Below are positions 26,614-34,914 of a DNA stretch of 49,297 nucleotides, one piece after another (position 1 is the stretch's first letter; each line of letters starts with the position of its first letter). Source of the stretch: Deltaproteobacteria bacterium. Its GTDB lineage: Bacteria; Myxococcota_A; Polyangia; JAAYKL01. The notes under the pieces were generated by a model. That model worked only from the letters and a program-made list of their open reading frames with translations. It had not been told where the DNA came from and did no database searches. The position numbers were made by a program, and so were the translations under genes. The stretch covers positions 1 to 49,297 of the forward strand of contig JAFGQN010000046.1 of the NCBI GenBank assembly GCA_016935665.1, given 5' to 3'.

Positions 26614-28731
26614 ATGTCCAAATCTCTACTGAATCCAAAGTCCGTGGCAATTATCGGTGCTTCTACAAAGCCGGGCAAGGTGGGGTATGAAATTCTGTCA
26701 AATATGGTCGACGGAAAATTCGAGGGCCCCATTGTGCCGGTGAATCCAGGCGCCAGCGAAATATGTGGCGTTAAATGTTATCCCCGATTGCAGGATTACG
26801 ATGGAAAAGTGGAATTATCGATTGTGGTGGTTCCACCTAAAGCGGTGTACGATGCCGTTAAAGATTCGATTTACCAGGGGGCCAAAGCGGTTGTAATTAT
26901 TACAGCGGGCTTTCGGGAAGTGGATGCCGAAGGCCTTTTACTGGAAAACAAAATCGCTGCGCTGTGCGACGAGCATCGCGTGAAACTGCTGGGGCCAAAC
27001 TGTCTTGGCGCCATCAATCCACACCACAACATGAATGCGTCTTTTGCCAATCACATGCCGGACAAAGGGGGCATTTCTGTTATCAGTCAGTCAGGCGCAT
27101 TGTGTACCGCTATTCTCGACTGGGCGGCGTCAAGGCATCTGGGACTCGCCAGACTGGTCAGCATGGGCAACAAGGCGGGGCTCGATGAAAGCGATTTTCT
27201 GGATTACCTCTCCAAAGACGATGAAACCAAAGTGATTGTGGGGTATCTGGAAAGCATCAACAATGGCAAACAGTTTATTCAGGCCGCCAAAAACGCTTGT
27301 ATGAGAAAACCGGTGGTGATTTTTAAATCCGGTGTCACCCAGGCGGGTGGTAAAGCGGCGTCCAGTCACACAGGCAGTCTGGCCGGTGCAGATATGGCCT
27401 ACGGCGCGGCCTTCAGAAGGTCTGGCGTGGTGCGAGCCGATACTTTTGAATCCATGTTTGACTACGCCATGGCGTTTGCCATGCAACCTCTGCCCAAAGG
27501 AGACCGCGTCGCCATCATTACCAATGCGGGCGGCCCCGGTATCATGGCGGCGGATGCGGTGGAACTCTCCGGTATGCAGGTGAGCCCACTGGCCAAAGTT
27601 CATGCCAGTGCACTGGCGGCGAAGCTGCCCAAAGCGGCCAGTGTCAGCAATCCCATCGATGTGCTGGGGGATGCCGACCCACAGCGCTATGTGGATGCGG
27701 TGGTGGCTGCGCAAAAAGATGATTCCATTGATGCAATCATTGTGATTTTGACCCCGCAGGCCATGAGCAATCCGGATGGCACCGCCATCGAAATCGCCAA
27801 GCACGCGTCATCGGACAAGCCGGTATTGGTGTCATTTATGGGCGGATTGGATGTTAAAGAGGCCAGAGAAAAATTGATTGCCTACAACATTCCGGATTAT
27901 CCATCTCCCGAACGCGCGGTTAATGCCCTCAGGGCCATGTGGGAATACCAGCGCTGGCTGAACCGCCCGCCGAGGGTGCTGACGCGTTTCCCGGTAAACC
28001 GTCACCGTGTGGAACGAATTATCAACAGGCAGCGCAAAACCGGTCAGCTGCAGCTGGGCGAGGCGGCCGCCAAAGACATTTTAAAGGCTTATGAATTCAA
28101 AGTGCCGGTGGGCGCGTTGGCGCAAACGCGGGAAGAGGCTGTGGCCATTGCCAACCATGCCGGTTTCCCGGTGGCCATGAAGATTGCATCTCCCCACATC
28201 ATTCACAAGTCCGACATGGGGGGTGTGAAACTGAATCTGGGAGATGCAGGTGCGGTGGAAGACGCGTATGACCTGATGATGCTGCGTATCCGGGAGCGGG
28301 CGCCACAGGCGGATATTCATGGAGTGTATGTGGAGAAAATGTGCAAGCGGGGCAGGGAGTGTATTTTGGGAATGACCCGCGATCCTCAGTTTGGTCCAAT
28401 GCTCATGTTTGGTCTGGGTGGCATTTTTGTGGAAGTGATGAAGGACGTCACATTTAACATTGCGCCGGTCACTCACGATGAAGCCATGCAGATGCTGGAA
28501 AGTACCAAGTCCTTTGCGTTGCTCAAAGGGACAAGGGGACAAAAGGAAGTGGATCTCTCGGCCATCGCGGTGGCGCTGCAGCGCATCAGTCAGCTGGTGA
28601 CGGAGTTTCCCGAAATTTTAGAGATGGATATCAATCCATTTATGGTTGGCGAAATTGGAGACGAATCCATAGCAGCCGACGCACGCATCACCCTGTCAGA
28701 AGCGCCGGTATCGAGAGAGGTAAAAAAATGA
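26614..28731 (+). CDS. NDP-forming acyl-CoA synthetase (fused alpha-beta), 705 aa
   Basis: The protein joins the CoA-binding and ligase alpha domains to a C-terminal ATP-grasp beta domain, as in ADP-forming acetyl-CoA synthetase. Visible landmarks are the N-terminal IIGAST CoA-binding loop, ISQSGALC, the phosphohistidine motif SSHTGSLAG with His252, and from about 480 the ATP-grasp part with KIASPHIIHKSDMGGV and GLGGIFVEV. The reaction is acyl-CoA + ADP + Pi to acid + ATP + CoA (reversible), giving ATP in fermentation or activating acids. The start at 26614 follows GGAAGGAG. It overlaps the next gene by ATGA. Related domains in PatZ/Pat fuse to a GNAT acetyltransferase; here the GNAT is in the next protein instead. 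Confidence 0.95.
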   Translation: MSKSLLNPKSVAIIGASTKPGKVGYEILSNMVDGKFEGPIVPVNPGASEICGVKCYPRLQDYDGKVELSIVVVPPKAVYDAVKDSIYQGAKAVVIITAGFREVDAEGLLLENKIAALCDEHRVKLLGPNCLGAINPHHNMNASFANHMPDKGGISVISQSGALCTAILDWAASRHLGLARLVSMGNKAGLDESDFLDYLSKDDETKVIVGYLESINNGKQFIQAAKNACMRKPVVIFKSGVTQAGGKAASSHTGSLAGADMAYGAAFRRSGVVRADTFESMFDYAMAFAMQPLPKGDRVAIITNAGGPGIMAADAVELSGMQVSPLAKVHASALAAKLPKAASVSNPIDVLGDADPQRYVDAVVAAQKDDSIDAIIVILTPQAMSNPDGTAIEIAKHASSDKPVLVSFMGGLDVKEAREKLIAYNIPDYPSPERAVNALRAMWEYQRWLNRPPRVLTRFPVNRHRVERIINRQRKTGQLQLGEAAAKDILKAYEFKVPVGALAQTREEAVAIANHAGFPVAMKIASPHIIHKSDMGGVKLNLGDAGAVEDAYDLMMLRIRERAPQADIHGVYVEKMCKRGRECILGMTRDPQFGPMLMFGLGGIFVEVMKDVTFNIAPVTHDEAMQMLESTKSFALLKGTRGQKEVDLSAIAVALQRISQLVTEFPEILEMDINPFMVGEIGDESIAADARITLSEAPVSREVKK

Positions 28732-30587
28732 CGACAGCAAACGATTGGCAAACAGAATATAAAAGTATGGTGAGTTCCGCTGAAAAAGCGGTGGAATATA
28801 TCAAGTCGGGCTATCGCGTGTTTGTTGGGACGGGATGTGCTCAGCCGGAAACGCTGGTGGATGCGCTGGTAAAAAGAGGTGGGGCGCTGATAGATACGGA
28901 AATCGTGCATCTGCTCACACTGGGACATGCGCCCTACGCCGTGGAAGAGCTGTCCAAAAGCTTTCGCGTCAACAGTTTTTTTATCTCGAAAAATGTGCGG
29001 CATGTCATTCAGGAAGGGCTGGGGGATTACACACCCATCTTTCTGTCGGACATTCCAAGACTGTTTTCGAGCGGTCAATTGCCGCTGGATGTGGCGCTGG
29101 TGCAGGTGACGCCGCCCGATGAACGGGGCATGTGCAGTCTGGGCATTTCGGTGGATATCGTGAAAAGCGCCGTGGCCAATGCCAAATATGTGATTGCTCA
29201 GGTGAATCCGCAGATGCCGCGCACGGCGGGAAACAGCAGTGTGAGCGTATACGATTTGGATGTGCTGGTTCCATCGGACGTACCGTTGATTGAAGTCCCC
29301 ATTGAAGAAGAGAATGAAGTTAGTCGGCAGATTGGCGAGTATGTGGCCGCGCTGGTGGAAGACGGTAGCACCATTGAGTTTGGGATTGGCGAGATTCCTC
29401 AGGCCGTAGTTCCTTTTCTTAAAGGTAAAAAGCACCTCGGCATTCATACCGAGATGTTTACCGACGCCATCATTGACCTCGTGGAATCCGGTGTGGTGGA
29501 TGGCTCCCGCAAGAGTATTGATAAAGGCAAAATTGTGGCATCTTTCTGTATGGGAACGCGCAAACTGTATGACTACATTGATGGGAACGAGCTGTTTTCG
29601 TTTCATCCCACCGAGTACGTAAATGATCCGTTTATAATTGGTTCGGGGCATAAACAGGTGGCCATCAATGTGGCGCTGGAAGTGGATTTGACCGGACAGG
29701 TGTGCGCGGATTCCCTGGGGAAACGCTTTTACTCCGGTATTGGCGGGCAGGTGGATTTCAACCGCGGCGCCGCGCGCAGTGAGGGGGGCAAGTGCATTAT
29801 CGCCATGCCGTCCACGGCCAAAGACGGCACCATTTCGAGGATTAAAGCCATTCTCGATGAAGGCGCCGGCGTGGTGACCACCCGTGGAGATGTGCACTAT
29901 GTGGTCACTGAATACGGCGTGGCTTATTTACATGGCAAGAGTGTGCAGGAGCGCGCCATTGCGCTGATTTCCATTGCACACCCCAAATTCCGTGCGGAGT
30001 TGACGCGAGAAGCCGTGGCAGCGCGGTATCTCAGACCCGATCATGCCGCCATTGAAGGCAAAATTGTGGTGGGCCCCAAAGAGTATAACTCGGTGCACAT
30101 CATGGACGACGGCACCATGATTTCGTTTCGCGCGATGCATCCAACTGACGAACCCCGACTTACGGATTTGATACACACGCTGTCCAAAGAAACCATGTAC
30201 TATCGATTTATGCATCAAATGAAAACGGTGGAACGCAAGGAAATACAAAACTTTGTGTATGTGAACCATCGCACTGACGTGGCTATTGTGGCTACCTTGC
30301 CAGAAGCACACGGCGATGAAATTGTGGCCATTGGCCGCTATTATCTGGATCAGAGCACCAACAAGGCGGAGTTGGCCTTTGTGGTTCGCGATGACTGGCA
30401 AAATCAGGGCATTGGATCAGCGTTATTCAGACATTTGTCGTTGATTGCCATTCGAAACGGCATCAGCGGATTTACAGCCGAGGTACTTAGAGAAAACATT
30501 GCCATGCAGGCCGTTATCAACAAAAGCGAGTTTACGGTAACCAGTAAACCCAGTGGCAATGTGTACAGTTTCAACATTCGATTTTAA
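28728..30587 (+). CDS. acetyl-CoA hydrolase/CoA-transferase fused to GNAT acetyltransferase, 619 aa
   Basis: Residues 1 to about 440 form a family I CoA-transferase of the acetyl-CoA hydrolase/4-hydroxybutyrate CoA-transferase type, with nucleophile Glu242 in IHTEMF, the G-x-G motifs GIGEIPQ and YSGIGGQVDF, and VVTEYGVAYL near 395. After a short linker a GNAT domain (about 460-619) follows, with the acetyl-CoA loop RDDWQNQGIGSALF (Q-x-x-G-I-G). The first half moves CoA between acids; the second acetylates an amine, plausibly a lysine of the upstream synthetase. The start overlaps the upstream stop by four bases, so synthesis is coupled. The fusion itself is seen in other bacteria but its target is not established from this sequence. 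Confidence 0.93.
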   Translation: MTTANDWQTEYKSMVSSAEKAVEYIKSGYRVFVGTGCAQPETLVDALVKRGGALIDTEIVHLLTLGHAPYAVEELSKSFRVNSFFISKNVRHVIQEGLGDYTPIFLSDIPRLFSSGQLPLDVALVQVTPPDERGMCSLGISVDIVKSAVANAKYVIAQVNPQMPRTAGNSSVSVYDLDVLVPSDVPLIEVPIEEENEVSRQIGEYVAALVEDGSTIEFGIGEIPQAVVPFLKGKKHLGIHTEMFTDAIIDLVESGVVDGSRKSIDKGKIVASFCMGTRKLYDYIDGNELFSFHPTEYVNDPFIIGSGHKQVAINVALEVDLTGQVCADSLGKRFYSGIGGQVDFNRGAARSEGGKCIIAMPSTAKDGTISRIKAILDEGAGVVTTRGDVHYVVTEYGVAYLHGKSVQERAIALISIAHPKFRAELTREAVAARYLRPDHAAIEGKIVVGPKEYNSVHIMDDGTMISFRAMHPTDEPRLTDLIHTLSKETMYYRFMHQMKTVERKEIQNFVYVNHRTDVAIVATLPEAHGDEIVAIGRYYLDQSTNKAELAFVVRDDWQNQGIGSALFRHLSLIAIRNGISGFTAEVLRENIAMQAVINKSEFTVTSKPSGNVYSFNIRF

Positions 30588-30608
30588 ACAGGCACACAAG
30601 AGGGCATT

Positions 30609-31745
30609 GTGGAAAAGCAGATTGTATTTATGCATACGCCCAGACTGGACGAAGGGGGTTATCCGGACGATTGCCCGTTCAGCAGCAGGCGGGGAGGCAA
30701 AACTCTGGCCACTATTGAGTCGCTGGGTTTGCTGGACGAACCGCGCATTCGCGTTCAGGCGCCCAATGCGGTGACCCTGGAAGAAGCGTTGACATTTCAC
30801 ACAGAAGCATATCTGGATGTATTGAAGCAAACCAGCAATGGCGTCCATAACTTCAAAGCGCTGAAAATGGGAATAGGTACGCCGGATTGTCCCGTGTTTA
30901 AAGGCATGCTGGACTATTCTCTGCTGGCCTCCGGGGGAACAATGACAGGCGCCAGAATGCTGTTGACTGGTGAAGCGGGCATTGTTTTCAATCCCCATGG
31001 CGGTTTCCATCACGCACACTCCGCTTTGGCCGGTGGGTTCTGCTATATCAACGATGTGGTGATTGCCGCAAAGATGCTGGCCAAAGCCGGTAAAAAAGTG
31101 GTTGTGCTGGATTTGGATGCCCACCACCTCGACGGGGTTCAGGATGCCTTTTATGATACGGATGAAGTGACCACAATCTCGTTGCACGAGAACGGCAAGA
31201 CCCTTTTTCCCGGCACCGGTCACGAAAAAGAGTTGGGCATCGGTAAGGGGCGGGGGCATTCCATCAATTTGCCATTGCCCGTGGGGACATTTGATGACGC
31301 GTACCGATATGCATTCATGCAGGTAGCGGAGCCGCTACTGGAGCATCTGGCGCCGGATGTGCTCATTCTGGAGTTGGGGATGGATGGTTTGGCGGGAGAC
31401 CCGTTGGCCCATTTGAATTTAACCAATAACGTGTATGCCGAACTGGTGGAAAAAATCGTTGCATTGAAAATGCCCCTGCTGGTTGTAGGCGGCGGCGGAT
31501 ACAACGTCCGCGATACCGTACGCGGATGGACTCTTTGCTGGAGTGTGCTCACCGGTGCGGTACAGGACGAAATGGCGCTCATGGCGGGAATGGGCGGCGT
31601 CATGCTGCAAAACACCGCATGGTTCGGTGGTCTGCGCGACAGAACGCTTCTGTCTCATGGCGGCTATCGCGAAGACGTGGAAAAAGAAATCGCCCGAGTG
31701 GTGCGTTTTATAAAGGACACCGTATTTCCCATTCACGACATTTAA
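30609..31745 (+). CDS. histone-deacetylase-superfamily (AcuC-like) deacetylase, 378 aa
   Basis: The protein has the full class I deacetylase signature: the catalytic His-His in GGFHHAHS, zinc ligands Asp170 and His172 in DLDAHH, third ligand Asp259 in LGMDGLAGD, and the transition-state Tyr298 in GGGGYN. All catalytic residues are intact, so an active zinc deacetylase is expected. In Bacillus, AcuC removes acetyl groups from acetyl-CoA synthetase lysines. Here it is third in the operon after an acyl-CoA synthetase and a GNAT-fused CoA-transferase, which argues for the same kind of control. The GTG start has AGAGGG five bases upstream and lies 21 bases past the preceding stop. Acetylpolyamine deacetylation is the main alternative. 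Confidence 0.93.
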   Translation: MEKQIVFMHTPRLDEGGYPDDCPFSSRRGGKTLATIESLGLLDEPRIRVQAPNAVTLEEALTFHTEAYLDVLKQTSNGVHNFKALKMGIGTPDCPVFKGMLDYSLLASGGTMTGARMLLTGEAGIVFNPHGGFHHAHSALAGGFCYINDVVIAAKMLAKAGKKVVVLDLDAHHLDGVQDAFYDTDEVTTISLHENGKTLFPGTGHEKELGIGKGRGHSINLPLPVGTFDDAYRYAFMQVAEPLLEHLAPDVLILELGMDGLAGDPLAHLNLTNNVYAELVEKIVALKMPLLVVGGGGYNVRDTVRGWTLCWSVLTGAVQDEMALMAGMGGVMLQNTAWFGGLRDRTLLSHGGYREDVEKEIARVVRFIKDTVFPIHDI

Positions 31746-31755
31746 ACATTTTTAA

Positions 31756-31775
31756 GGGAATGAGTGCGCATTCCC
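31756..31775 (+). terminator. hairpin after the acyl-CoA operon
   Basis: GGGAATG and CATTCCC form a perfect 7-bp stem around a 6-base loop, 10 bases after the deacetylase stop. There is no T tract, so termination strength is uncertain. Confidence 0.45.
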
Positions 31776-31954
31776 GACCCCTATGGGACCGGCAGCTGCA
31801 ATAAAAAAATGAGGGTTCATTGCCTTAAAACCCTGGTTTGATTTTTTTCATACGACTCCTTGAAAAAAAAACGATCGACCGCAGCTGTCGGTTCCATTCT
31901 TTTTTTGTTCCTGTTTTCCACACATAGCCGCCTTTTTTTTTACCCGAGTGCGGC

Positions 31955-32067
31955 GGGTCTCCCGGCCCGCATTTTCGAAGCGCTGCAAGCAATGTCCCCA
32001 TCCAGGTTTACATAAATAAGCACAGGTGAATCAGTTATTAATGAAAAATGACGCGGCCAACGCATGA
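31955..32067 (+). repeat. dispersed repeat, copy A
   Basis: First of three same-orientation copies sharing the order TCCCGGCCCGCA, GCTGCAAG, TGTCC-CATCC, TTTACAT-AATAAGCA, GTGAATC, TTAA-GAAAAATGA, CAACGC. It lies in the gap between the deacetylase operon and the M14 peptidase gene, which otherwise holds only AT-rich DNA. Part of its left flank (AAACGATCGACCGCA near 31870) also resembles the left flank of copy B. Confidence 0.75.
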
Positions 32068-32217
32068 TGGCTACGGTTAATCACTTTACGTTCCTTACTG
32101 CATCCCGCTTACCGACTTTTCAAAAGGAGAATGCGGCATCACCGCAACGTCTTTAGCATTCAGCTCAAACAATTGCCAATCGCACGCCAATGAGTGAACT
32201 ATAGTGATATGGAGAGA

Positions 32218-33768
32218 TTATCTGCTGCAGGCGTCAAAGTATTGGACGGGTACGGTTCCGGGAAGCAGCGGCACCATCACCGGGAATTCGGAGTACGGAT
32301 TGGGACCAAATACCGATTCGGGAAGTTCGACGAGTACACTTACAGCAGTACGAATGTCACAGTAAGCTGCATCATTGGAGGGGGGCGTTTGGGTGAATTG
32401 CGCGAAGTTTTTCAGTGATGCAACCAGTGCCACTTCGTTGATTTCCACAGCATTCAGGAGACGTGCCGGATCGAATCCCGTATCTGTGGTCATTCCAATA
32501 GTCGGCGTGCCGTCTTTTATCGCGAGTACCCCCAGAGAGACTCCCGGCACCTGACCGACCTCCCATCCAACGAGATTGATTCCAATCGAATCATAGGGGT
32601 TCGCCTCTTCCACTGCACCCACATCGAGCGCCACCTGAGAAAAGCGGGCACCGAGTCCCAGTTGACGACGTTCCACAGCCCTGATTAGATTCGCGCCCAG
32701 TGTGTAGCTCTGTGGCAGTGACGGGTCATCATTGGAGACTATGTTCGATATATAGCTGAAGTGTATCAGGTCATCGGCGGGCATTGAACCCGTCTGGTCG
32801 TCGTCCTTGTCCACGAGGCATGTCGCGCCGGGGATGCCTCCCAGATACGGAACAGGGGCGATGCTCTCCATATCGATATCACAATCACCTTTGAACAGGT
32901 CTCCGTGCAGGTCCACAATGTATTCGGGAGAAAAAGCGAGTGCCGCTGCTATCAGCGCCTGGGTTTCCTTTGGCCGAACAGGTCTGAAAAGATCGGGATG
33001 ATGATACCGATTCATATCATATCCCCGACCCACTACCCCTCTGAAATCCTCTTCGGAATCCTCGATAAAGCCGCCGCCTGCAGTCGGATCAACGGTGTAA
33101 CGGGTCAGTCCACACGATTCAGCAGTAATTGGCTGACCGATGGGGTAGGGGGAAAGGAAACACTCCTGGCCGACTTCACCTCCATCCGGATTGGCGCGGA
33201 CAACGATAACGATGTCAAGTCTATTCAGCACGTTCTTAATCCATCGACTTCTGCCAAAAGCCAGCGTTCGGATAACGTTTAATGCCGCTTCAGTTGATGC
33301 AACCTCATTGCCGTGTTGCTGTGTCCAGTACATAACGCGAACGCCGTTGGGATTGCCCATGCGAACTGCCCACAGAGGACGTCCCTGGGTGGAAAATCCC
33401 ACCGTCGAAGGATCGCGATTGCCGCGCTCACCTTCGGGAACGGTGCAGGTCACGGCCTCACGAATACTCGGCAATGACCCCGCGCCGCACACTTCGTGAT
33501 TCACGTTGGCGTTCGGGGACAGCTCGACATCAATGTTCAGTATCCCGCCGGCACCGTTATCGATGAGCGGCCCCGCCCAGATAGGATTTTCGCAATAGGT
33601 CGCGATTCTGTCGAGCTGCTGCTGAATTTCCCTGTGGGTATGAAGACGTTTGAGCGCCTGCGCCATGGTCAACGGCTGAACAAACTCGCACGCACCGGCG
33701 TTCGAGGTCGAGCCAATGATCGCAAAACAAACAATTAAAAGAGCCGTATTACGAACTGTCATTTTCAT
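32218..33768 (-). CDS. secreted M14-type zinc carboxypeptidase, 516 aa
   Basis: A signal peptide of about 22 residues (MKMTVRNTALLIVCFA...) sends the protein out of the cytoplasm. The body is an M14 metallocarboxypeptidase: zinc ligands H152 and E155 in QQHGNEVAS, RANPDGG as the substrate-arginine region, RGYDMNRYHH, and third ligand His288 in VDLHGD. The position where M14 enzymes carry the general-base Glu appears as GMTTDTG with Asp429, an unusual exchange. The start at 33768 has GGAAGG five bases upstream; a longer frame to 33882 lacks one and would bury the signal peptide. It shares strand and a 131-base gap with the protease remnant and lies between two copies of the dispersed repeat. 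Confidence 0.87.
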   Translation of the reverse strand: MKMTVRNTALLIVCFAIIGSTSNAGACEFVQPLTMAQALKRLHTHREIQQQLDRIATYCENPIWAGPLIDNGAGGILNIDVELSPNANVNHEVCGAGSLPSIREAVTCTVPEGERGNRDPSTVGFSTQGRPLWAVRMGNPNGVRVMYWTQQHGNEVASTEAALNVIRTLAFGRSRWIKNVLNRLDIVIVVRANPDGGEVGQECFLSPYPIGQPITAESCGLTRYTVDPTAGGGFIEDSEEDFRGVVGRGYDMNRYHHPDLFRPVRPKETQALIAAALAFSPEYIVDLHGDLFKGDCDIDMESIAPVPYLGGIPGATCLVDKDDDQTGSMPADDLIHFSYISNIVSNDDPSLPQSYTLGANLIRAVERRQLGLGARFSQVALDVGAVEEANPYDSIGINLVGWEVGQVPGVSLGVLAIKDGTPTIGMTTDTGFDPARLLNAVEINEVALVASLKNFAQFTQTPPSNDAAYCDIRTAVSVLVELPESVFGPNPYSEFPVMVPLLPGTVPVQYFDACSR

Positions 33769-33899
33769 GTATACCTTCCTGTTCTGGTGTTTGTACCGTT
33801 CGCAGCGTGAGCTTCTATTTACATCGCTGATTCCCCTTGTAACCAGGACGCGTTTCAACCTGCATAAATCGCGATTGTCCATCTGAGTATTTCAGTCAG

Positions 33900-34472
33900 T
33901 CATTTTACGATACCCGAAATCCATTGGGTCCAATAAATTGAATTGTCAAATGCTTTCCATTCCTTATAGCGGGAATCCGAATATGTGGACGACGCGCTGC
34001 CAACAAAAGGTGCCGGGCTGTTGTTGGCGGTTAAACCGGTTTCAACGATATTCGATGGTTGAGGGGTGCATACTTCATCAACATTGTCCATAATCCAATC
34101 AATATGAAGAGAGATACCTTCAGTTACACCTGTTCGCCCCCAACCACTCACCGTTGCTGCCCTGCCTGCAGCAAATGCAGCGGCGTCGGTGGATGCTGCC
34201 ATCCGAACAGCCTGGTCTTTACTGCCTGACAAATCCAGCGCGCTGTTTAGAAAAATCAATGCGAGGTCGTTTCGGGTAGCTGTGTTGTATTGCGGATGAA
34301 CAATAATGAAAGCAGCCTGGCGTTGCTGAGTCCCGTCAGCATGCAAATGAGCCAAATCCCCTGTTCCTGCAACGACCAGCACCTCTTCGGAGGAAAAGTT
34401 GGTTACATAGTTTTTAACATTTTTATTTTCCCTTCTGCCTCGAATTGAAATCGAATAGATTGCATCGGTATG
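33900..34472 (-). pseudogene. remnant of trypsin-like (S1) protease with discoidin-like tail
   Basis: The frame contains VLVVAGTGDL, VHPQYN, the Asp region NDLALIFL and ATVSGWGRTG of chymotrypsin-fold proteases, and then jumps directly to a C-terminal helix ISLHIDWIMD. The GDSGGP loop with the catalytic Ser and the TAAHC His region are absent, so the enzyme has suffered an internal deletion and has lost its 5' end; the frame is open up to a stop near 34473 without an ATG. After the protease part, SSTYSDSRYKEWKAFDNS looks like the start of an F5/8-type (discoidin) domain that is cut short. It is probably non-functional. It lies inside a repeat-bounded segment with the M14 gene. Confidence 0.75.
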
Positions 34473-34785
34473 TCACCGCGAAATCAGGTTGACCAATGAA
34501 AACAGCCATGCACAAGGCGACTTGCTGGTATCAATGCGTCCGGCGTGATTAGGGTTGCAAAAAAAACACAGGAATAGATGGGGGAGAAATAGCTGGCATT
34601 CTTTGGATGGAACAAAAAAAGAATACCCCGAACTGTGGAAAAGGCGCCCAATATTGTCTGGCCACTGAAGTGGCGAACGGTTTGATTCCACAAGCTGCTT
34701 TCGTTTGTTGCTTTTCCCTGGTTTTTTTTTAACTCCTTAAACAAAACGATTAACCGCAACCGCCTTTTCCCCATCCCGGGACCAC

Positions 34786-34872
34786 GGACCTCCCGGCCCG
34801 CACTTCTGAACCGGTGCAGGTGATGTCCTCATCCTGGTTTACATGAATAAGCAAAAGTGAATCTGTGGTTAA
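34786..34872 (+). repeat. dispersed repeat, copy B
   Basis: Second copy, closest to copy C in the CATTTCTGAA / CACTTCTGAA and GTGATGTCCTCATCCT parts and to copy A in TCCCGGCCCGCA and GGTTTACAT. It ends just before the promoter of the GGDEF gene. The rest of the 34473-34914 gap shows no gene I can support. Confidence 0.75.
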
Positions 34873-34879
34873 AGGCCGT

Positions 34880-34907
34880 TTGTCTCATCAACTTTTTCTC
34901 CTATAAT
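34880..34907 (+). promoter_or_regulatory. sigma-70-type promoter giving a leaderless mRNA
   Basis: TTGTCT (34880-34885) and a perfect TATAAT (34902-34907) are spaced by 16 bases. The start point falls at about 34914, on or next to the ATG at 34915, and no ribosome binding site is present. Confidence 0.6.
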
Positions 34908-34914
34908 TAAGCAC

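Noticed and set aside
34473-34774. Two overlapping minus-strand ORFs of 70-100 codons
   Set aside because: They lack ribosome binding sites, have no recognisable domain and overlap each other in different frames in AT-rich spacer DNA.
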